From Candidatus Delongbacteria bacterium (GTDB lineage: Bacteria; CAIWAD01): a stretch of DNA of 64,000 nt. A program made the translations under genes and the position numbers. Of this stretch, positions 17,202 through 26,319 are shown piece by piece (within the stretch, counting starts at the first letter, position 1; each line of letters starts with the position of its first letter). The notes beneath the pieces are model-generated. The model made no database searches and was not told the origin of the DNA. It worked only from the letters and a program-made list of their open reading frames with translations. The stretch covers positions 1-64,000 of the forward strand of contig JBAYTZ010000009.1 in the NCBI GenBank assembly GCA_041675285.1, read 5' to 3'.

Positions 17202-18022
17202 CTCTGCTGCGTCGACTGGGGCAGGCCCTCTGGCTGCCCTGGCGCCCGGGCCGCCGCTGGGCCACGGAGGTGCTGGAGGGCCGGGGCACGGGCCTGCCGC
17301 GCCTGCTGCTGGCGGCCCTCTGCCTGACCCTGGCGCTGGCCTTCCTGGCCAACCGCGAGCTGAACCGCTACCTGGACGAGGCCCCCGCCATCCTGGCCCA
17401 GTTGCCAAAGATGGGCCTGCGCGGCGGTGCGCTCTGGACGGATCCGCCCACTCCGGAGCCGCTCTGGATCCACGACCGCGCCGGCCGGCCGATCCTGCTG
17501 CTGGATCTGGACGCCACCCTGCGGCTGGCCGACCAGCCCGTGGATCTGCAGCTCACCCGCACGCGCCTGCTGGTCAAGGGGGCCGAGAACCAGGTCCAGG
17601 CCTTTCCGCTGGCCAGCCCGGGCCAGCCCGACGGCGAGGTCAAGCCCGCCGAATTGCTGGCCTTCTTGGAGGGTCCCGCCCGTTGGCTGGCCCTCACCCT
17701 CTCCGCGCCCCTGCTCTTCGTGCTGGCCCTGGGCCTGCTCTTCGTGCAGCAGGCCCTGCTCACGTTGATGATCCTGGTGCCCAACCGGCTCTACGACACG
17801 CGGCTGGAGTGGATCGCCCGGCTGCGGCTGATCTCGCTGGCCATCCTGGCCTCCAGCCAGCTCAGCGCCCTGGGCCTTCTGCTGGGGCTGCCTCTGGGCC
17901 GCTCGTGGCTGGTGCCCCTGCTGCTCTCCCTGGCCGGACTGATGAAGGGCGTGCTGGCCGTGCAGGCCGTCCAGGCCGGGCCCGCGCCGCCGCCGGCGGC
18001 GGGAGCGGACCCCGGAGTCTGA
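17198..18022 (+). CDS. DUF1189-like integral membrane protein
   Basis: A 274-aa protein with an N-terminal cytoplasmic stretch, one membrane helix (about 32-50), an extracytoplasmic domain of about 110 residues (NRELNRYLDE through PAELLAFLEG), then four C-terminal membrane helices. This layout, with the IHDRAGRPILLLDLDATLR segment in the outer domain, resembles DUF1189 proteins, whose function is unknown. The tail is Pro/Ala-rich. It is the last gene of the aroB run; an 85-base gap with a fresh promoter follows. Confidence 0.5.
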   Translation: MTLLRRLGQALWLPWRPGRRWATEVLEGRGTGLPRLLLAALCLTLALAFLANRELNRYLDEAPAILAQLPKMGLRGGALWTDPPTPEPLWIHDRAGRPILLLDLDATLRLADQPVDLQLTRTRLLVKGAENQVQAFPLASPGQPDGEVKPAELLAFLEGPARWLALTLSAPLLFVLALGLLFVQQALLTLMILVPNRLYDTRLEWIARLRLISLAILASSQLSALGLLLGLPLGRSWLVPLLLSLAGLMKGVLAVQAVQAGPAPPPAAGADPGV

Positions 18023-18053
18023 GCCCGTCTCGTGGGTCCGTGGTGGCCGGGCG

Positions 18054-18082
18054 TTGTTCCAGCCGGCCCGTGTGGATACCTT
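18054..18082 (+). promoter_or_regulatory. Sigma-70-like promoter for the PAS/GAF kinase
   Basis: TTGTTC (18054-18059) and TACCTT (18077-18082) are separated by exactly 17 bp. The predicted transcription start is about 20 bases before the ATG at 18108. This marks the start of a new transcription unit. Confidence 0.5.
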
Positions 18083-18107
18083 TGAGCACCATCCCAACGG
18101 AAACGCC

Positions 18108-19874
18108 ATGTCGCAGTTGATCACCCCGGACCTGCTGGACAGCCTGCCCATCCGCATCTACCTCGTGGACCGCGAGCACCGCGCCCGGGGACTGGACGGG
18201 CGTGAGCTGGAGACGCCCGGAGCCGTCCACGACTCCGATTGCCGCCTCTGCACGGCCCTGACCGAGCAGTGCCCCATCCGGCTCAGCCTGGCGGACGGGC
18301 GTCGGCGCCACCTGGAGCTGCCGCCCCACATGTGCGGCGGCGAGCACTACCTCGAGCTGGACATCCTGCCCCTCAAGGGACCCGAGGGCGGCGTGCTGGT
18401 CCTGGAGCGCGAGCTGGACCTGCAGGACCTGGAGCTCAGCCGGACGGACGCCGGCCTGGAGCGCCAGATTCGCCAGCTGGACATCCTGAACCAGGTGCTG
18501 GCCGCCCTGCAGCAGAGTCGAGACCTGGACCGCATCCTGCGGATCATCCTGGCCGGCCTGACCTTCGGCAAGGGGCTGGAGTTCAACCGCGCCTTCTTCT
18601 TCGAGCGCCAGGGCGACGAGATCGTCGGCCGGCTGGCGGTGGGCCCGCTCTCCGGCGAGGAGGCCGCGCGGATCTGGAACCGCGGCGACCTGACGGACTT
18701 GAGCCTAGGCGAGCTCTTCCAGAACCTGGGTCCCGAGGAGGACGACCGGCCCATCCAGCGCCGGGTGGAGAGCATCCGCTTCCACCTGCTGGCCGCCGCG
18801 CCTCAGCTGCGCGCGGCCCTGGACCGGCCGGGTTGCACGTGCCTGCGCGTGCCCGAGCTGCGCGAGCCGGGCAGCCTCTGCCTGCTGGACCTGACGGGTA
18901 GCTCCGAGTCCTGGCTGGCGCCCGTGCGCGTGCCGGCCAGTCCGGGCCGCGAGGCGGAGGAGACCCGGGGCTTTCTGCTGGTGGACAACGCCATCACCAA
19001 CCGCCCGCCCACCAGCGACCACCTGGACGCGCTGGTCAGCTGCGCGCGGCACCTGGGCTTCGCGCTGGAGCGCGCCCGCATGAACCAGGAGCTGGACCAC
19101 CGGCTGGAGGAACTCCAGGAGGCCTACCAGCAGCTGGACCGCGGCCAGGAGCTGCTGCTCAAGAGCGAGAAGATGGCCGCCGTGGGACGCGTGACGGGCA
19201 ACCTGGCCCACGAGATCAAGACGCCGCTGATGTCCATCGGCGGCTTCGCACGCCTCTTGGTGCGGGAGTTGGAGGGCCAGGAGAAGCCGCGCTCCCACGC
19301 GGACCTGGTGCTGCGGGAGTGCAAGCGCATCGAGCGGATCCTCGAGGCGCTGATGGACTACGGCGCGCCCCAGATCCTGCGCCGCGACCGGCTGGACCTG
19401 CGCGAGCGTCTGCTGCAGCTGCGCGACCGGCTGGAGGACGCCTTCCGCGAGCGCGGCATCCAGCTCAGCGTGGACACGCCCGCCGAGCCCTGCTGGGTCT
19501 GGGGCGACGTGCTGCGGTTGGATCAAATGCTCCACGCCCAGGTGCAGAACGTGCTGGACCTGAACGAGGTCCGGCGGGACGGCGTGCGGCGCTGCAGCCT
19601 GCTCAGCATCAGCCTGCGCCTGGAGGCCGAGGGTCTCTCGATCTCCGTGGCCGACGACGGACCGGGCGTGCCCGTGACCCTGCTCGACACCCTGTTCGAA
19701 CCCTTTGTCAGCGGCCGGGACGGCGCCCTGGGACTGGGCTTGGCCCAGGCCCGCGACATCGCCCGCCTGCACGAGGGCGAGTTGCGCCTGCTGCAGCCCG
19801 GCCGGCTGGGCGGCGCGGAGTTCATCACCACCCTGCATGGGAGGAATCATGGCCAGGATCCTGTTCGCGGATGA
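18108..19874 (+). CDS. Soluble PAS/GAF sensor histidine kinase with a four-cysteine PAS domain
   Basis: A 588-aa kinase with no membrane helix, so cytoplasmic. Domains in order: PAS-like (about 5-105), a short coiled segment, GAF (about 125-330), HisKA with H368 in NLAHEIKTP, and HATPase with ADDGPGVP and GALGLGLA. The PAS domain holds four cysteines, C45-x2-C48-x6-C55-x20-C76, followed by GGEHYLEL. Such a set could bind an iron-sulfur cluster, zinc or haem and sense redox state or gas; this is inference. The start at 18108 follows AACGGAAAC. The last 26 bases overlap the receiver gene, its probable partner. Confidence 0.85.
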   Translation: MSQLITPDLLDSLPIRIYLVDREHRARGLDGRELETPGAVHDSDCRLCTALTEQCPIRLSLADGRRRHLELPPHMCGGEHYLELDILPLKGPEGGVLVLERELDLQDLELSRTDAGLERQIRQLDILNQVLAALQQSRDLDRILRIILAGLTFGKGLEFNRAFFFERQGDEIVGRLAVGPLSGEEAARIWNRGDLTDLSLGELFQNLGPEEDDRPIQRRVESIRFHLLAAAPQLRAALDRPGCTCLRVPELREPGSLCLLDLTGSSESWLAPVRVPASPGREAEETRGFLLVDNAITNRPPTSDHLDALVSCARHLGFALERARMNQELDHRLEELQEAYQQLDRGQELLLKSEKMAAVGRVTGNLAHEIKTPLMSIGGFARLLVRELEGQEKPRSHADLVLRECKRIERILEALMDYGAPQILRRDRLDLRERLLQLRDRLEDAFRERGIQLSVDTPAEPCWVWGDVLRLDQMLHAQVQNVLDLNEVRRDGVRRCSLLSISLRLEAEGLSISVADDGPGVPVTLLDTLFEPFVSGRDGALGLGLAQARDIARLHEGELRLLQPGRLGGAEFITTLHGRNHGQDPVRG

Positions 19875-20214
19875 CGACGAGTCCCTGAGGCTGCTCTACC
19901 GCGAGGAATTCGGCGCGGACGGGCACGAGCTGCTCTTCGCCTCCACGGGCCGCGAGGCCGTGGAGCTGGCGCGCCGGGAGCGCCCCGACCTGATCGTGAT
20001 GGACATCCGCATGCCCGAGATGGACGGCCTGGAGGCCATGGGGCGCATCGTGGCCGAGGACAACGAGGTGCCCGTGATCATCTACAGCGCCTTCCCGCAC
20101 CACAAGGAGGACTTTTCCAGCTGGCTGGCCGACGCCTATCTGGTCAAGTCCATGGACCTGGGCGAGTTGAAGCGCGTCATCGATCGCAAACTGGGCGAGC
20201 GCGGACCCGCCTGA
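19849..20214 (+). CDS. Single-domain response regulator (CheY-like receiver)
   Basis: A 121-aa receiver without an output domain. The acidic pocket is in LFADDDES, the phospho-acceptor aspartate is in VMDIRMPEMDG, the Ser switch is in IIYSAF, and the conserved lysine is in LVKS. It must act by protein contact or in a phosphorelay. GGAGGAATC precedes the ATG, and the start lies inside the kinase gene, so this is almost certainly the partner of that kinase. Confidence 0.9.
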   Translation: MARILFADDDESLRLLYREEFGADGHELLFASTGREAVELARRERPDLIVMDIRMPEMDGLEAMGRIVAEDNEVPVIIYSAFPHHKEDFSSWLADAYLVKSMDLGELKRVIDRKLGERGPA

Positions 20215-20254
20215 GGTCCCGCCGCCCTCCGCCGTCTCACAGAAAGGGGCTTCC

Positions 20255-22999
20255 ATGCCTGCCCGCTTCCACTCTCACGGCCACGCGCTGGGCTTGGCCG
20301 CCCTGCTCCTGCTGGGGCTGGCCGCGCCGCCCGCCGCCCGCGCCGCGGACGATTACGACGCCTTCTTCAGCCTGAGCATCCCGGGTCCCGAGGGCGGGCC
20401 GAAGAAGGGCGGGGCCAAGGACGAGAAGCCGCCCTTCGCCGAGGTGCTGGCCGGGGCGGACACCCTGGGCGGGCTGTTCACGCTCTACCACCTGCCGCGC
20501 ACCGACGCCTGCTGGCTGGAGATCCAGCCCGACCAGTTGGGCCGGGACTATATCCTCTCCTTCACCCAGGAGACCGGCGCGGGCGGGCAGGGCGTGCTGG
20601 CCGGCGTGCCCGCCGGGCACATGGTGGTGCGCTTCGACAAGGTGGGCGAGCGCATCCTGCTCACCCGCCGCAACCTGATGTTCCGCGCCGCGGCCGAGCC
20701 CGCCGCCGCCATGGTGGAGCGTTCGCGCAGCGATTCGCCCCTGGCCAGTTTCAAGCTGGCCGCCCAGGCCGAACCCGAGCGCGGCTCGTGGCTGGTGCCG
20801 CTCAACGACTGGTTCCTGGGCGATCCCCTGCGCACGGCTCAGCGCCTGAAGCATGCCCTGGGCTCGGACTTCAGCCCCGTGGAGGGCCGCGGACGCTGGA
20901 CGCGCCTGCAGAGCTTCCCGGCCAACCTCGAGCTGGGCGCGCGGCTGGGCTTCCAGACCGAGCGGCCCGCCCAGGGCTGGAGCCTGCTGGAGGATCCACG
21001 CGCGCTGGAGATCGAGGTGCGGGCCAGTCTGTCGGAGCTGCCCGCCGCGCCCTTCACGCCCCGCCTGGCCGACCCGCGGGTGGGCTACTTCGAGACGGGC
21101 TGGCGGCTCTGGGGCGACGACGGCCGCGAGGATCCGATGGTCCACGTGGCCAACCGCTGGCGGCTGGAGAAGCGCGAACCGGAGGCCGCCCTGTCCGAGC
21201 CCGTCCAGCCCATCGTCTACTGGCTGGAGAACACCATTCCCGCGGAGTATCGCGCCGCCGTCCGCCGGGGCGCCGAACTCTGGAACCTGGCCTTCGAGCG
21301 GGCGGGCTTCCAGAACGCCTTCGTGGTGAAGCAGATGCCCGACGACGCGGACTGGGATCCGGCGGACATCCGCTACAACACCATCCGCTGGATCTCGTCC
21401 AACGAGCCCTCCTTCGGCGCCATGGGACCCAGCCAGGTCAATCCTTACACGGGCGAGATCCTCAACGCCGACATCGTGGTGGAAGCCGACATGGTGCGGC
21501 GCGTGGCCTGGGGCTGGCGGGCCAGTATCGCGCCGCTGGGTCGGCGCGCGGCGGACGCGGGCCAGGAAGCGGCTCTGCCCGCCGCGGGCGAGGGCCTGCT
21601 GCTGGCGCTCCAGCAGGCGGGCGAACGGCAGGCCGCGGCCTGGGCGGATCCCGAGCAGGGCGGCGTCCACTCCTGCAGCGTCGCCCAGGAGCTGGCCGAG
21701 CAGGCCGGGCTGGCCGGCGCGCGGCTGGCCTCCGCCGGCCAATTGGCGCCGGGTGATCCGCTGCCCTGGCCCATCGTGGAGCAGTACCTGATCCAGGTGG
21801 TGGCGCACGAAGTGGGCCACACCCTGGGCCTGCGCCACAACTTCGCGGCCAGCGCCCTGCTGCCCTTCGCCGGCCTCTGGGACTCCACGGCCACGGGGGC
21901 GACGGGCCTGACCGGCTCGGTGATGGAGTACAACGGGGCCTGCGTGGCCCTGGACCCGGCCCGCCAGGGCGATTACTACACGCGCACCTTGGGACCCTAC
22001 GACCTGTTCGCCATCGAGTGGGGCTACCGGCCCACGGGGGAGACGGATCCCGCCGCGGACGCCCGGGCCCTGCAGCCGCTGCTGGAGCGCTCCGCGCGCG
22101 AGGCGGGCCTGCGCTACGGCACGGACGAGGACGCCTACGACGTGCGCGGCTGGGGCAGCGCCGTGGATCCGGGCATCCGCGTCTTCGACCTGTCATCTGA
22201 CGAGGAGGCCTGGACGCGCCACCAGCTGGAGCTGGCCCGTGCGCTGCTGGCCACGGGGCCGGAGCAGATCCTCACGCCGGGCGACGATCCGGCCCTCTAC
22301 CGGCGCGCCTGGGAGCGGGCCTTCGGCGCCTACTGGGCCGCGCTGGAGCCGCTGCCCCGCTACGTGGGCGCGCTGGAATACCGCCGTCAGCCCTGGGGCC
22401 AGGGGGTGGATCCGCTGCAGGCCTGGGCCGTGGACGAGCAGCGCGCGCTGCTGGACCTGCTGCTGGCGGCGGCGCTGGATCCGGCTCCCTGGCGGGGAGC
22501 GGGCCCGGCCCTGGAGCGCTTCGGACCCGGCTGGAGCTGGAGTTTCGACGGCTCGCGCGAGGTGGAGCGGCTGGACACGCCGCTGCGCGGCTGGCTGGCC
22601 GAGCAACGGGGCCGCCTGCTGGCCGATCTCTACTGCCCGGCCCGGCTCTCCCGCGTGGTGGAGCTGGAGGCCCGCCTGCCCAAGGGGCGCGTGCTGGGCC
22701 TGGACGAGCTCTTCGCCAAGGTGCGGACCGGCATCTGGAGCCAGGCGCCCGCCGATCCGGCGGCCCGCGACCTGCAGCGCCTGCACGTGGGCCTCTTGAG
22801 CGAGCTTTTGTTGGAGAAGAAGCTGCGCGAGCTGCCCGAGGACGCGCGCCTGCTGGCCCGGGCGGACTTGCAGGGCATCCGCGCCCAGCTGGCGGCCTGG
22901 CAGAAGTCGGCGGGCGGCGACCGCCTGCAGGCCCAGCACCTGCAGGACCTGGCGGAGCGAATCACGCTGGCCCTGGAGCGGGAGCGGGCCAAACTGTAG
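20255..22999 (+). CDS. Exported zinc-dependent metalloprotease (DUF4953/DUF5117-type)
   Basis: A 914-aa protein with a signal peptide (cleavage near AARA, residue 30). The N-terminal half resembles DUF5117/DUF5118 domains of large bacterial metalloproteases (DYILSFTQETGAG; GHMVVRF). The catalytic motif HEVGHTLGLRH is at 518-528, the HExxHxxGxxH metzincin-type signature in which three histidines bind zinc and E519 is the base. TGSVMEYN follows, as in the family Met-turn region. It probably works in the periplasm or outside the cell. AGAAAGGGG precedes the ATG. Forty bases separate it from the receiver gene, so it may belong to that unit; a strong terminator follows. Confidence 0.85.
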   Translation: MPARFHSHGHALGLAALLLLGLAAPPAARAADDYDAFFSLSIPGPEGGPKKGGAKDEKPPFAEVLAGADTLGGLFTLYHLPRTDACWLEIQPDQLGRDYILSFTQETGAGGQGVLAGVPAGHMVVRFDKVGERILLTRRNLMFRAAAEPAAAMVERSRSDSPLASFKLAAQAEPERGSWLVPLNDWFLGDPLRTAQRLKHALGSDFSPVEGRGRWTRLQSFPANLELGARLGFQTERPAQGWSLLEDPRALEIEVRASLSELPAAPFTPRLADPRVGYFETGWRLWGDDGREDPMVHVANRWRLEKREPEAALSEPVQPIVYWLENTIPAEYRAAVRRGAELWNLAFERAGFQNAFVVKQMPDDADWDPADIRYNTIRWISSNEPSFGAMGPSQVNPYTGEILNADIVVEADMVRRVAWGWRASIAPLGRRAADAGQEAALPAAGEGLLLALQQAGERQAAAWADPEQGGVHSCSVAQELAEQAGLAGARLASAGQLAPGDPLPWPIVEQYLIQVVAHEVGHTLGLRHNFAASALLPFAGLWDSTATGATGLTGSVMEYNGACVALDPARQGDYYTRTLGPYDLFAIEWGYRPTGETDPAADARALQPLLERSAREAGLRYGTDEDAYDVRGWGSAVDPGIRVFDLSSDEEAWTRHQLELARALLATGPEQILTPGDDPALYRRAWERAFGAYWAALEPLPRYVGALEYRRQPWGQGVDPLQAWAVDEQRALLDLLLAAALDPAPWRGAGPALERFGPGWSWSFDGSREVERLDTPLRGWLAEQRGRLLADLYCPARLSRVVELEARLPKGRVLGLDELFAKVRTGIWSQAPADPAARDLQRLHVGLLSELLLEKKLRELPEDARLLARADLQGIRAQLAAWQKSAGGDRLQAQHLQDLAERITLALERERAKL

Positions 23000-23021
23000 C
23001 CCGCCCAGCCAGACAGACAAC

Positions 23022-23057
23022 AAAAGCGCGCGTTCCCCGGGGGGACGCGCGCTTTTT
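23022..23057. terminator. Bidirectional intrinsic terminator between the metalloprotease gene and proS
   Basis: A-rich and T-rich ends flank a long GC stem: AAAAGCGCGCGT (23022-23033) pairs with ACGCGCGCTTTTT (23045-23057), continued by CCCC/GGGG. It sits between convergent genes and carries a T-run in both directions. Confidence 0.9.
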
Positions 23058-23083
23058 CAGCGTCATGAAGAGCGCCGCAAGGC

Positions 23084-24520
23084 TCAGTAGGCGGTGGCGA
23101 ACAGGACGCGCCGCGCGCTGGGCTGGCCGCTGAACACGCAGGTGCCGGGCTCGTCCGCCCAGTCAAAGGGCAGGCAGCGGATGGTGGCCTTGGTGGCCTC
23201 CTTGATGGCCGCCTCGGTTTCGCCCGTGCCGTCCCAGTGGGCTTCCACCCATTTGCGCTCCTGGATCGCCTGCTGGAACTCCGCCCAGCTCTCCACGCGC
23301 ACGGTGCCCGCCGTGCGTCGCTCCAGCGCCTGCTGGTAGAGTTCGGCCTGCATGGTCTCCAGGATGCCGGCGATCCCGGCCTCCAGCTCGGCCAGGCTGA
23401 GAATCCGCTTCTGGCGGTCGTGGCGTGTCACCAGACAGACGCTGCCCTGGGCCGCGTCGCGCGGGCCGATCTCCAGCCGGAAGGGGATGCCCTGCTGGAC
23501 CCAGCCGAAGAAGCGGTCCGCCGGACGCTTGTCCGTGTCGGAATCCCAGATCACTTTCAACGCGCCCAGTTGGCTCTGCAGCAGCTCAAAGGCCCGGCGG
23601 GCGAAGGGTTCTACCGAGGCCCGCTCCTCGTCGTTCTTCCAGAGCGGCACCACCACGCCCAGCTTGGGGGCCAGCCGGGGCGGCACCACCAGCCCGTCGT
23701 CATCGGAGTGGGCCATGATCAGCGCGCCCACCAGCCGCGTGGAGACGCCCCACGAGGTGGTCCAGGCCAGCTGCTCGATGTTGTCGCGTCCGGTGAATTT
23801 GATCTCGAAGGCCCGGGCGAAGTTCTGCCCCAGGTTGTGGCTGGTGCCCATCTGCAGGGCCTTGCCGTCCTGCATGAAGCCCTCGATGCAGTAGGTGGCC
23901 ACGGCGCCGGGGAACTTTTCTTTCTCGGTCTTGCGGCCCTTGATCACCGGGATGGCCAGCACGTCCTCGGAGAAGGCGCGGTAGACCTCGAGCATCTTCA
24001 GCGTCTCGTCCTGGGCTTCCTCCGCCGTCTCGTGGGCCGTGTGGCCCTCCTGCCAGAGGAACTCGCTGGTGCGCAGGAAGAGGCGCGTGCGCATCTCCCA
24101 GCGCAGCACGTTGGCCCACTGGTTGATCAGGATGGGCAGCTCGCGCCAGCTGGTCAGCCACTTGGCGTACATGTGGCCGATGATGGTCTCGCTGGTGGGG
24201 CGGATGTAGAGCGGCTCGTCGAGCTTCTTGCCGCCGCCGTGGGTGACCACGGCACATTCCGGCGCGAAGCCCTCCACGTGCTCGGCCTCCTTGGTCATGA
24301 AGGACTCAGGGATGAGCAGCGGGAAGTAGGCGTTGACGTGGCCGGTCTCCTTGAAGCGGCGGTCCAGGTCCGCCTGCATGCTCTCCCAGAGGGCGTAACC
24401 CGTGGGACGGATGACCATGGCGCCCTTGACGGGCGAGTAGTCGGCCAGCTGGCCGGCCTTGATGACGTCCAGGTACCACTCGGAGTAGTCCTGGGAACGG
24501 GCGGTGATGTTGCGGGCCAC
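23084..24520 (-). CDS. proS: Prolyl-tRNA synthetase, archaeal/eukaryal-type
   Basis: Class II synthetase that charges tRNA-Pro. At 478 aa it lacks the long editing insertion of the E. coli type and ends in RVLFATAY, a C-terminal tyrosine typical of the archaeal/eukaryal-like type. Motif 2 region: RWEMRTRLFLRTSEFLWQEG; motif 3 region: TTSWGVSTRLVGALIMAHSD. The GTG start at 24520 is chosen because AAAGGA lies 6 nt upstream and family similarity begins at ARNITARSQDYSEWY. The frame runs further upstream, but those residues lie before the promoter. It is probably monocistronic. Confidence 0.95.
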   Translation of the reverse strand: MARNITARSQDYSEWYLDVIKAGQLADYSPVKGAMVIRPTGYALWESMQADLDRRFKETGHVNAYFPLLIPESFMTKEAEHVEGFAPECAVVTHGGGKKLDEPLYIRPTSETIIGHMYAKWLTSWRELPILINQWANVLRWEMRTRLFLRTSEFLWQEGHTAHETAEEAQDETLKMLEVYRAFSEDVLAIPVIKGRKTEKEKFPGAVATYCIEGFMQDGKALQMGTSHNLGQNFARAFEIKFTGRDNIEQLAWTTSWGVSTRLVGALIMAHSDDDGLVVPPRLAPKLGVVVPLWKNDEERASVEPFARRAFELLQSQLGALKVIWDSDTDKRPADRFFGWVQQGIPFRLEIGPRDAAQGSVCLVTRHDRQKRILSLAELEAGIAGILETMQAELYQQALERRTAGTVRVESWAEFQQAIQERKWVEAHWDGTGETEAAIKEATKATIRCLPFDWADEPGTCVFSGQPSARRVLFATAY

Positions 24521-24553
24521 GGTGCGTCCTTTGTTGTCAGGGATTGGCGCCCC

Positions 24554-24559
24554 AAGGTA
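24554..24559 (-). promoter_or_regulatory. -10 element (TACCTT followed by GGGG) for proS
   Basis: On the minus strand, TACCTTGGGG occurs 34 bases upstream of the GTG. It resembles the window's other -10 cores with a G-rich tail. The -35 region is weak. Confidence 0.35.
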
Positions 24560-24628
24560 CGCAACGAGGGCCGGCCGGCGGAAGGGGCCAGAAGCCGGCC
24601 GCCGGCGCACTGACAACCTTCAAGACAA

Positions 24629-24660
24629 CTCTGTGTCTCTGTGACTCTGTGGTGGTTCTC
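24629..24660. repeat. Solo arm of the CTCTGTG repeat family
   Basis: CTCTGTGTCTCTGTGACTCT and GTGGTGGTTCTC run together here. The arm closely matches the right arm at 36503-36540, but no left arm is found within 110 bases. It lies between proS and the 3' end of the photolyase gene. Confidence 0.7.
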
Positions 24661-24675
24661 TCCAGCGGCATCAAC

Positions 24676-26052
24676 TCAGGGCCGGGCCCGAAAGCGCTCC
24701 CAGGCCGCCAGCGCTTCCTGCCGACCCTGGACGGGATCCGGCTGCGCCGCCGGGTAGCCCGTGGCCGCCCGCTCAAGGGGTGTCAGCGTCCAGGCCCGGC
24801 GGGCCGTCTCCAGGGAGAGCGAGTTCAGTTCGGGCAGCCAGCGCCTCAGCAGGCGCCCGTCGGGATCTGCGCGCTCGGCCTGCCTTTCCGGGCTGAAGAG
24901 CCGGAACCAGGGCTGGGCGTCCACGCCGCAACCCGCGCACCACTGCCAGTTCATGGCGTTCAGCGCCGGGTCCCAGTCCACCAGCCACTCCTCGAAGACC
25001 TTGAGTCCGTCCGTCCAGGGCTGGCCCAGCTGCTTGACCAGCCAGGTGCCCGTCATCATCCGCAGGCGGTTGTGGATCCAGCCCTCCGCGTAGAGCTGGC
25101 GCTGGGCGGCATCCACGATGGGAATGCCCGTCCGGCCTGCGCGCCAGGCGGCCAGCCGTGCGGCGTCCGGGCGGCGCGGAAAGTCCCGCCAGGCCGGGGC
25201 GACGGGTTCCCAGGCCAGGTCGGGATGCTCGCGCAAGAGGGCCAGGGCGTACTCACGCCAGATCAGCTGGCGCTGCAGGCTGCGGGCCCGGGCCGCCCGG
25301 GCGGGATCCCGCGCCTCCTCGTCCAGGGCCTGCCAGACCGTGCGCGGGCCCAGCTCGCCCCGGGCCAGCCAGGGCGAAAGAAAGGACGAACCGCCGCCGT
25401 CGGCGCGCTCCCAGGCGGCGGGATCCGCCGGCCAATCCGCCTCCCGGAAGGCCTGCAGGCGGGCCAGCGCCGCGGCCTCGCCGGGTTGCCAGTTGCCGGC
25501 GGGCAGGGCCGGGGCGGCGGGGAGATCCGCCAGGCGCAGGCGGTAGTTCGCCAGCTCGGCGGGGAGCGCGCCCAGCCAGGGATGTTGGTCCGGCTCCGGT
25601 CGCGGTGCGCTGATCTCCACCCGGGACACGAAGAGGCGCTGGAAGGCCGAGAAGGAGCGCGGCAGGCGCCCGGCCGGGCCGATCAACAGCTCGGGCTGGG
25701 GACAGAGGCCTGGTTCGTGCAGGATGGGAGTCAGGCCTGCCACCACCAGCCGGGTCCGCGCCGCGGCGGCGGCGGCGGGATCGCCCAGATCCAGCTGCAC
25801 TTCGCGGCGCGGATCCAGCCCGCGCAGCGCGTCCCAGGCCGCTGCGTCCAGTCGGCGGGCGTCCAGCACGGGCCGGCCGGCAGCTTCCGCCTCCGCCAGA
25901 AAGAGGCGCAGGCTGCGGGCGCGCCAGGCACCGGACCGCTCCGGCAGCGGCGGGGCGGGGTCCAGGATCAGCAGCGCGGGTTCGTCCCGGGCCACCGCCA
26001 GAGCGGGATTGTCGTGCCGGCGCAGGCTGTGGGTCAACCAGACGAGAGTCAT
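24676..26052 (-). CDS. phrB: Deoxyribodipyrimidine photolyase (cryptochrome/photolyase family, class I)
   Basis: Light-driven flavoprotein that reverses cyclobutane pyrimidine dimers. At 458 aa it has an N-terminal Rossmann-like antenna domain and a C-terminal helical FAD domain. The FAD domain shows GRTGIPIVDAAQRQLYAEGW, WIHNRLRMMTGTWLVKQL, DWDPALNAMNWQWCAG and the block ending FRLFSPERQAERADPDG. The N-terminus, LVWLTHSLRRHDNPAL, departs from the usual VWFRRDLR start. The ATG has GAAAGGAGG just upstream. A cryptochrome role cannot be excluded. Confidence 0.88.
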   Translation of the reverse strand: MTLVWLTHSLRRHDNPALAVARDEPALLILDPAPPLPERSGAWRARSLRLFLAEAEAAGRPVLDARRLDAAAWDALRGLDPRREVQLDLGDPAAAAAARTRLVVAGLTPILHEPGLCPQPELLIGPAGRLPRSFSAFQRLFVSRVEISAPRPEPDQHPWLGALPAELANYRLRLADLPAAPALPAGNWQPGEAAALARLQAFREADWPADPAAWERADGGGSSFLSPWLARGELGPRTVWQALDEEARDPARAARARSLQRQLIWREYALALLREHPDLAWEPVAPAWRDFPRRPDAARLAAWRAGRTGIPIVDAAQRQLYAEGWIHNRLRMMTGTWLVKQLGQPWTDGLKVFEEWLVDWDPALNAMNWQWCAGCGVDAQPWFRLFSPERQAERADPDGRLLRRWLPELNSLSLETARRAWTLTPLERAATGYPAAQPDPVQGRQEALAAWERFRARP

Positions 26053-26319
26053 GGGGCCTCCTTTCTATTCCAACGTGGCACTTGCTGCGGAGCCCACCGC
26101 CATGCCGCCGCTGTCCAGCGCGCAGGACGAATCGCCGAGTTGGTGTCAGGCACCGTGCCTGGCACCGTGCCTGACACGGCAGAGACACCGCGGCGGACAG
26201 CGCTGGTGTCTGGCACGATGCCTGACACCAGCCTGCTCAACCTTTGCCCTCAGTCCAGTTGGAATTCCCGTGCCCTCACCCCACCTTCCCTCCGCTTGTC
26301 CAGCTTTGCGGAGATCCTC
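26053..26319. repeat. Intergenic region with GGTGTCAGGCACC palindromes
   Basis: Between the divergent photolyase and GH57 genes lie two palindromic clusters. At 26141-26177 a GTGTCAGGCAC unit recurs in alternating orientation; at 26205-26231 a TGGTGTC...GACACCA palindrome occurs. The units relate to the GGTGCCAG repeats at 1-42. The arrangement resembles REP-type palindromes mobilised by Y1 transposases, but no such transposase is present. No clear promoter was found. Confidence 0.65.
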
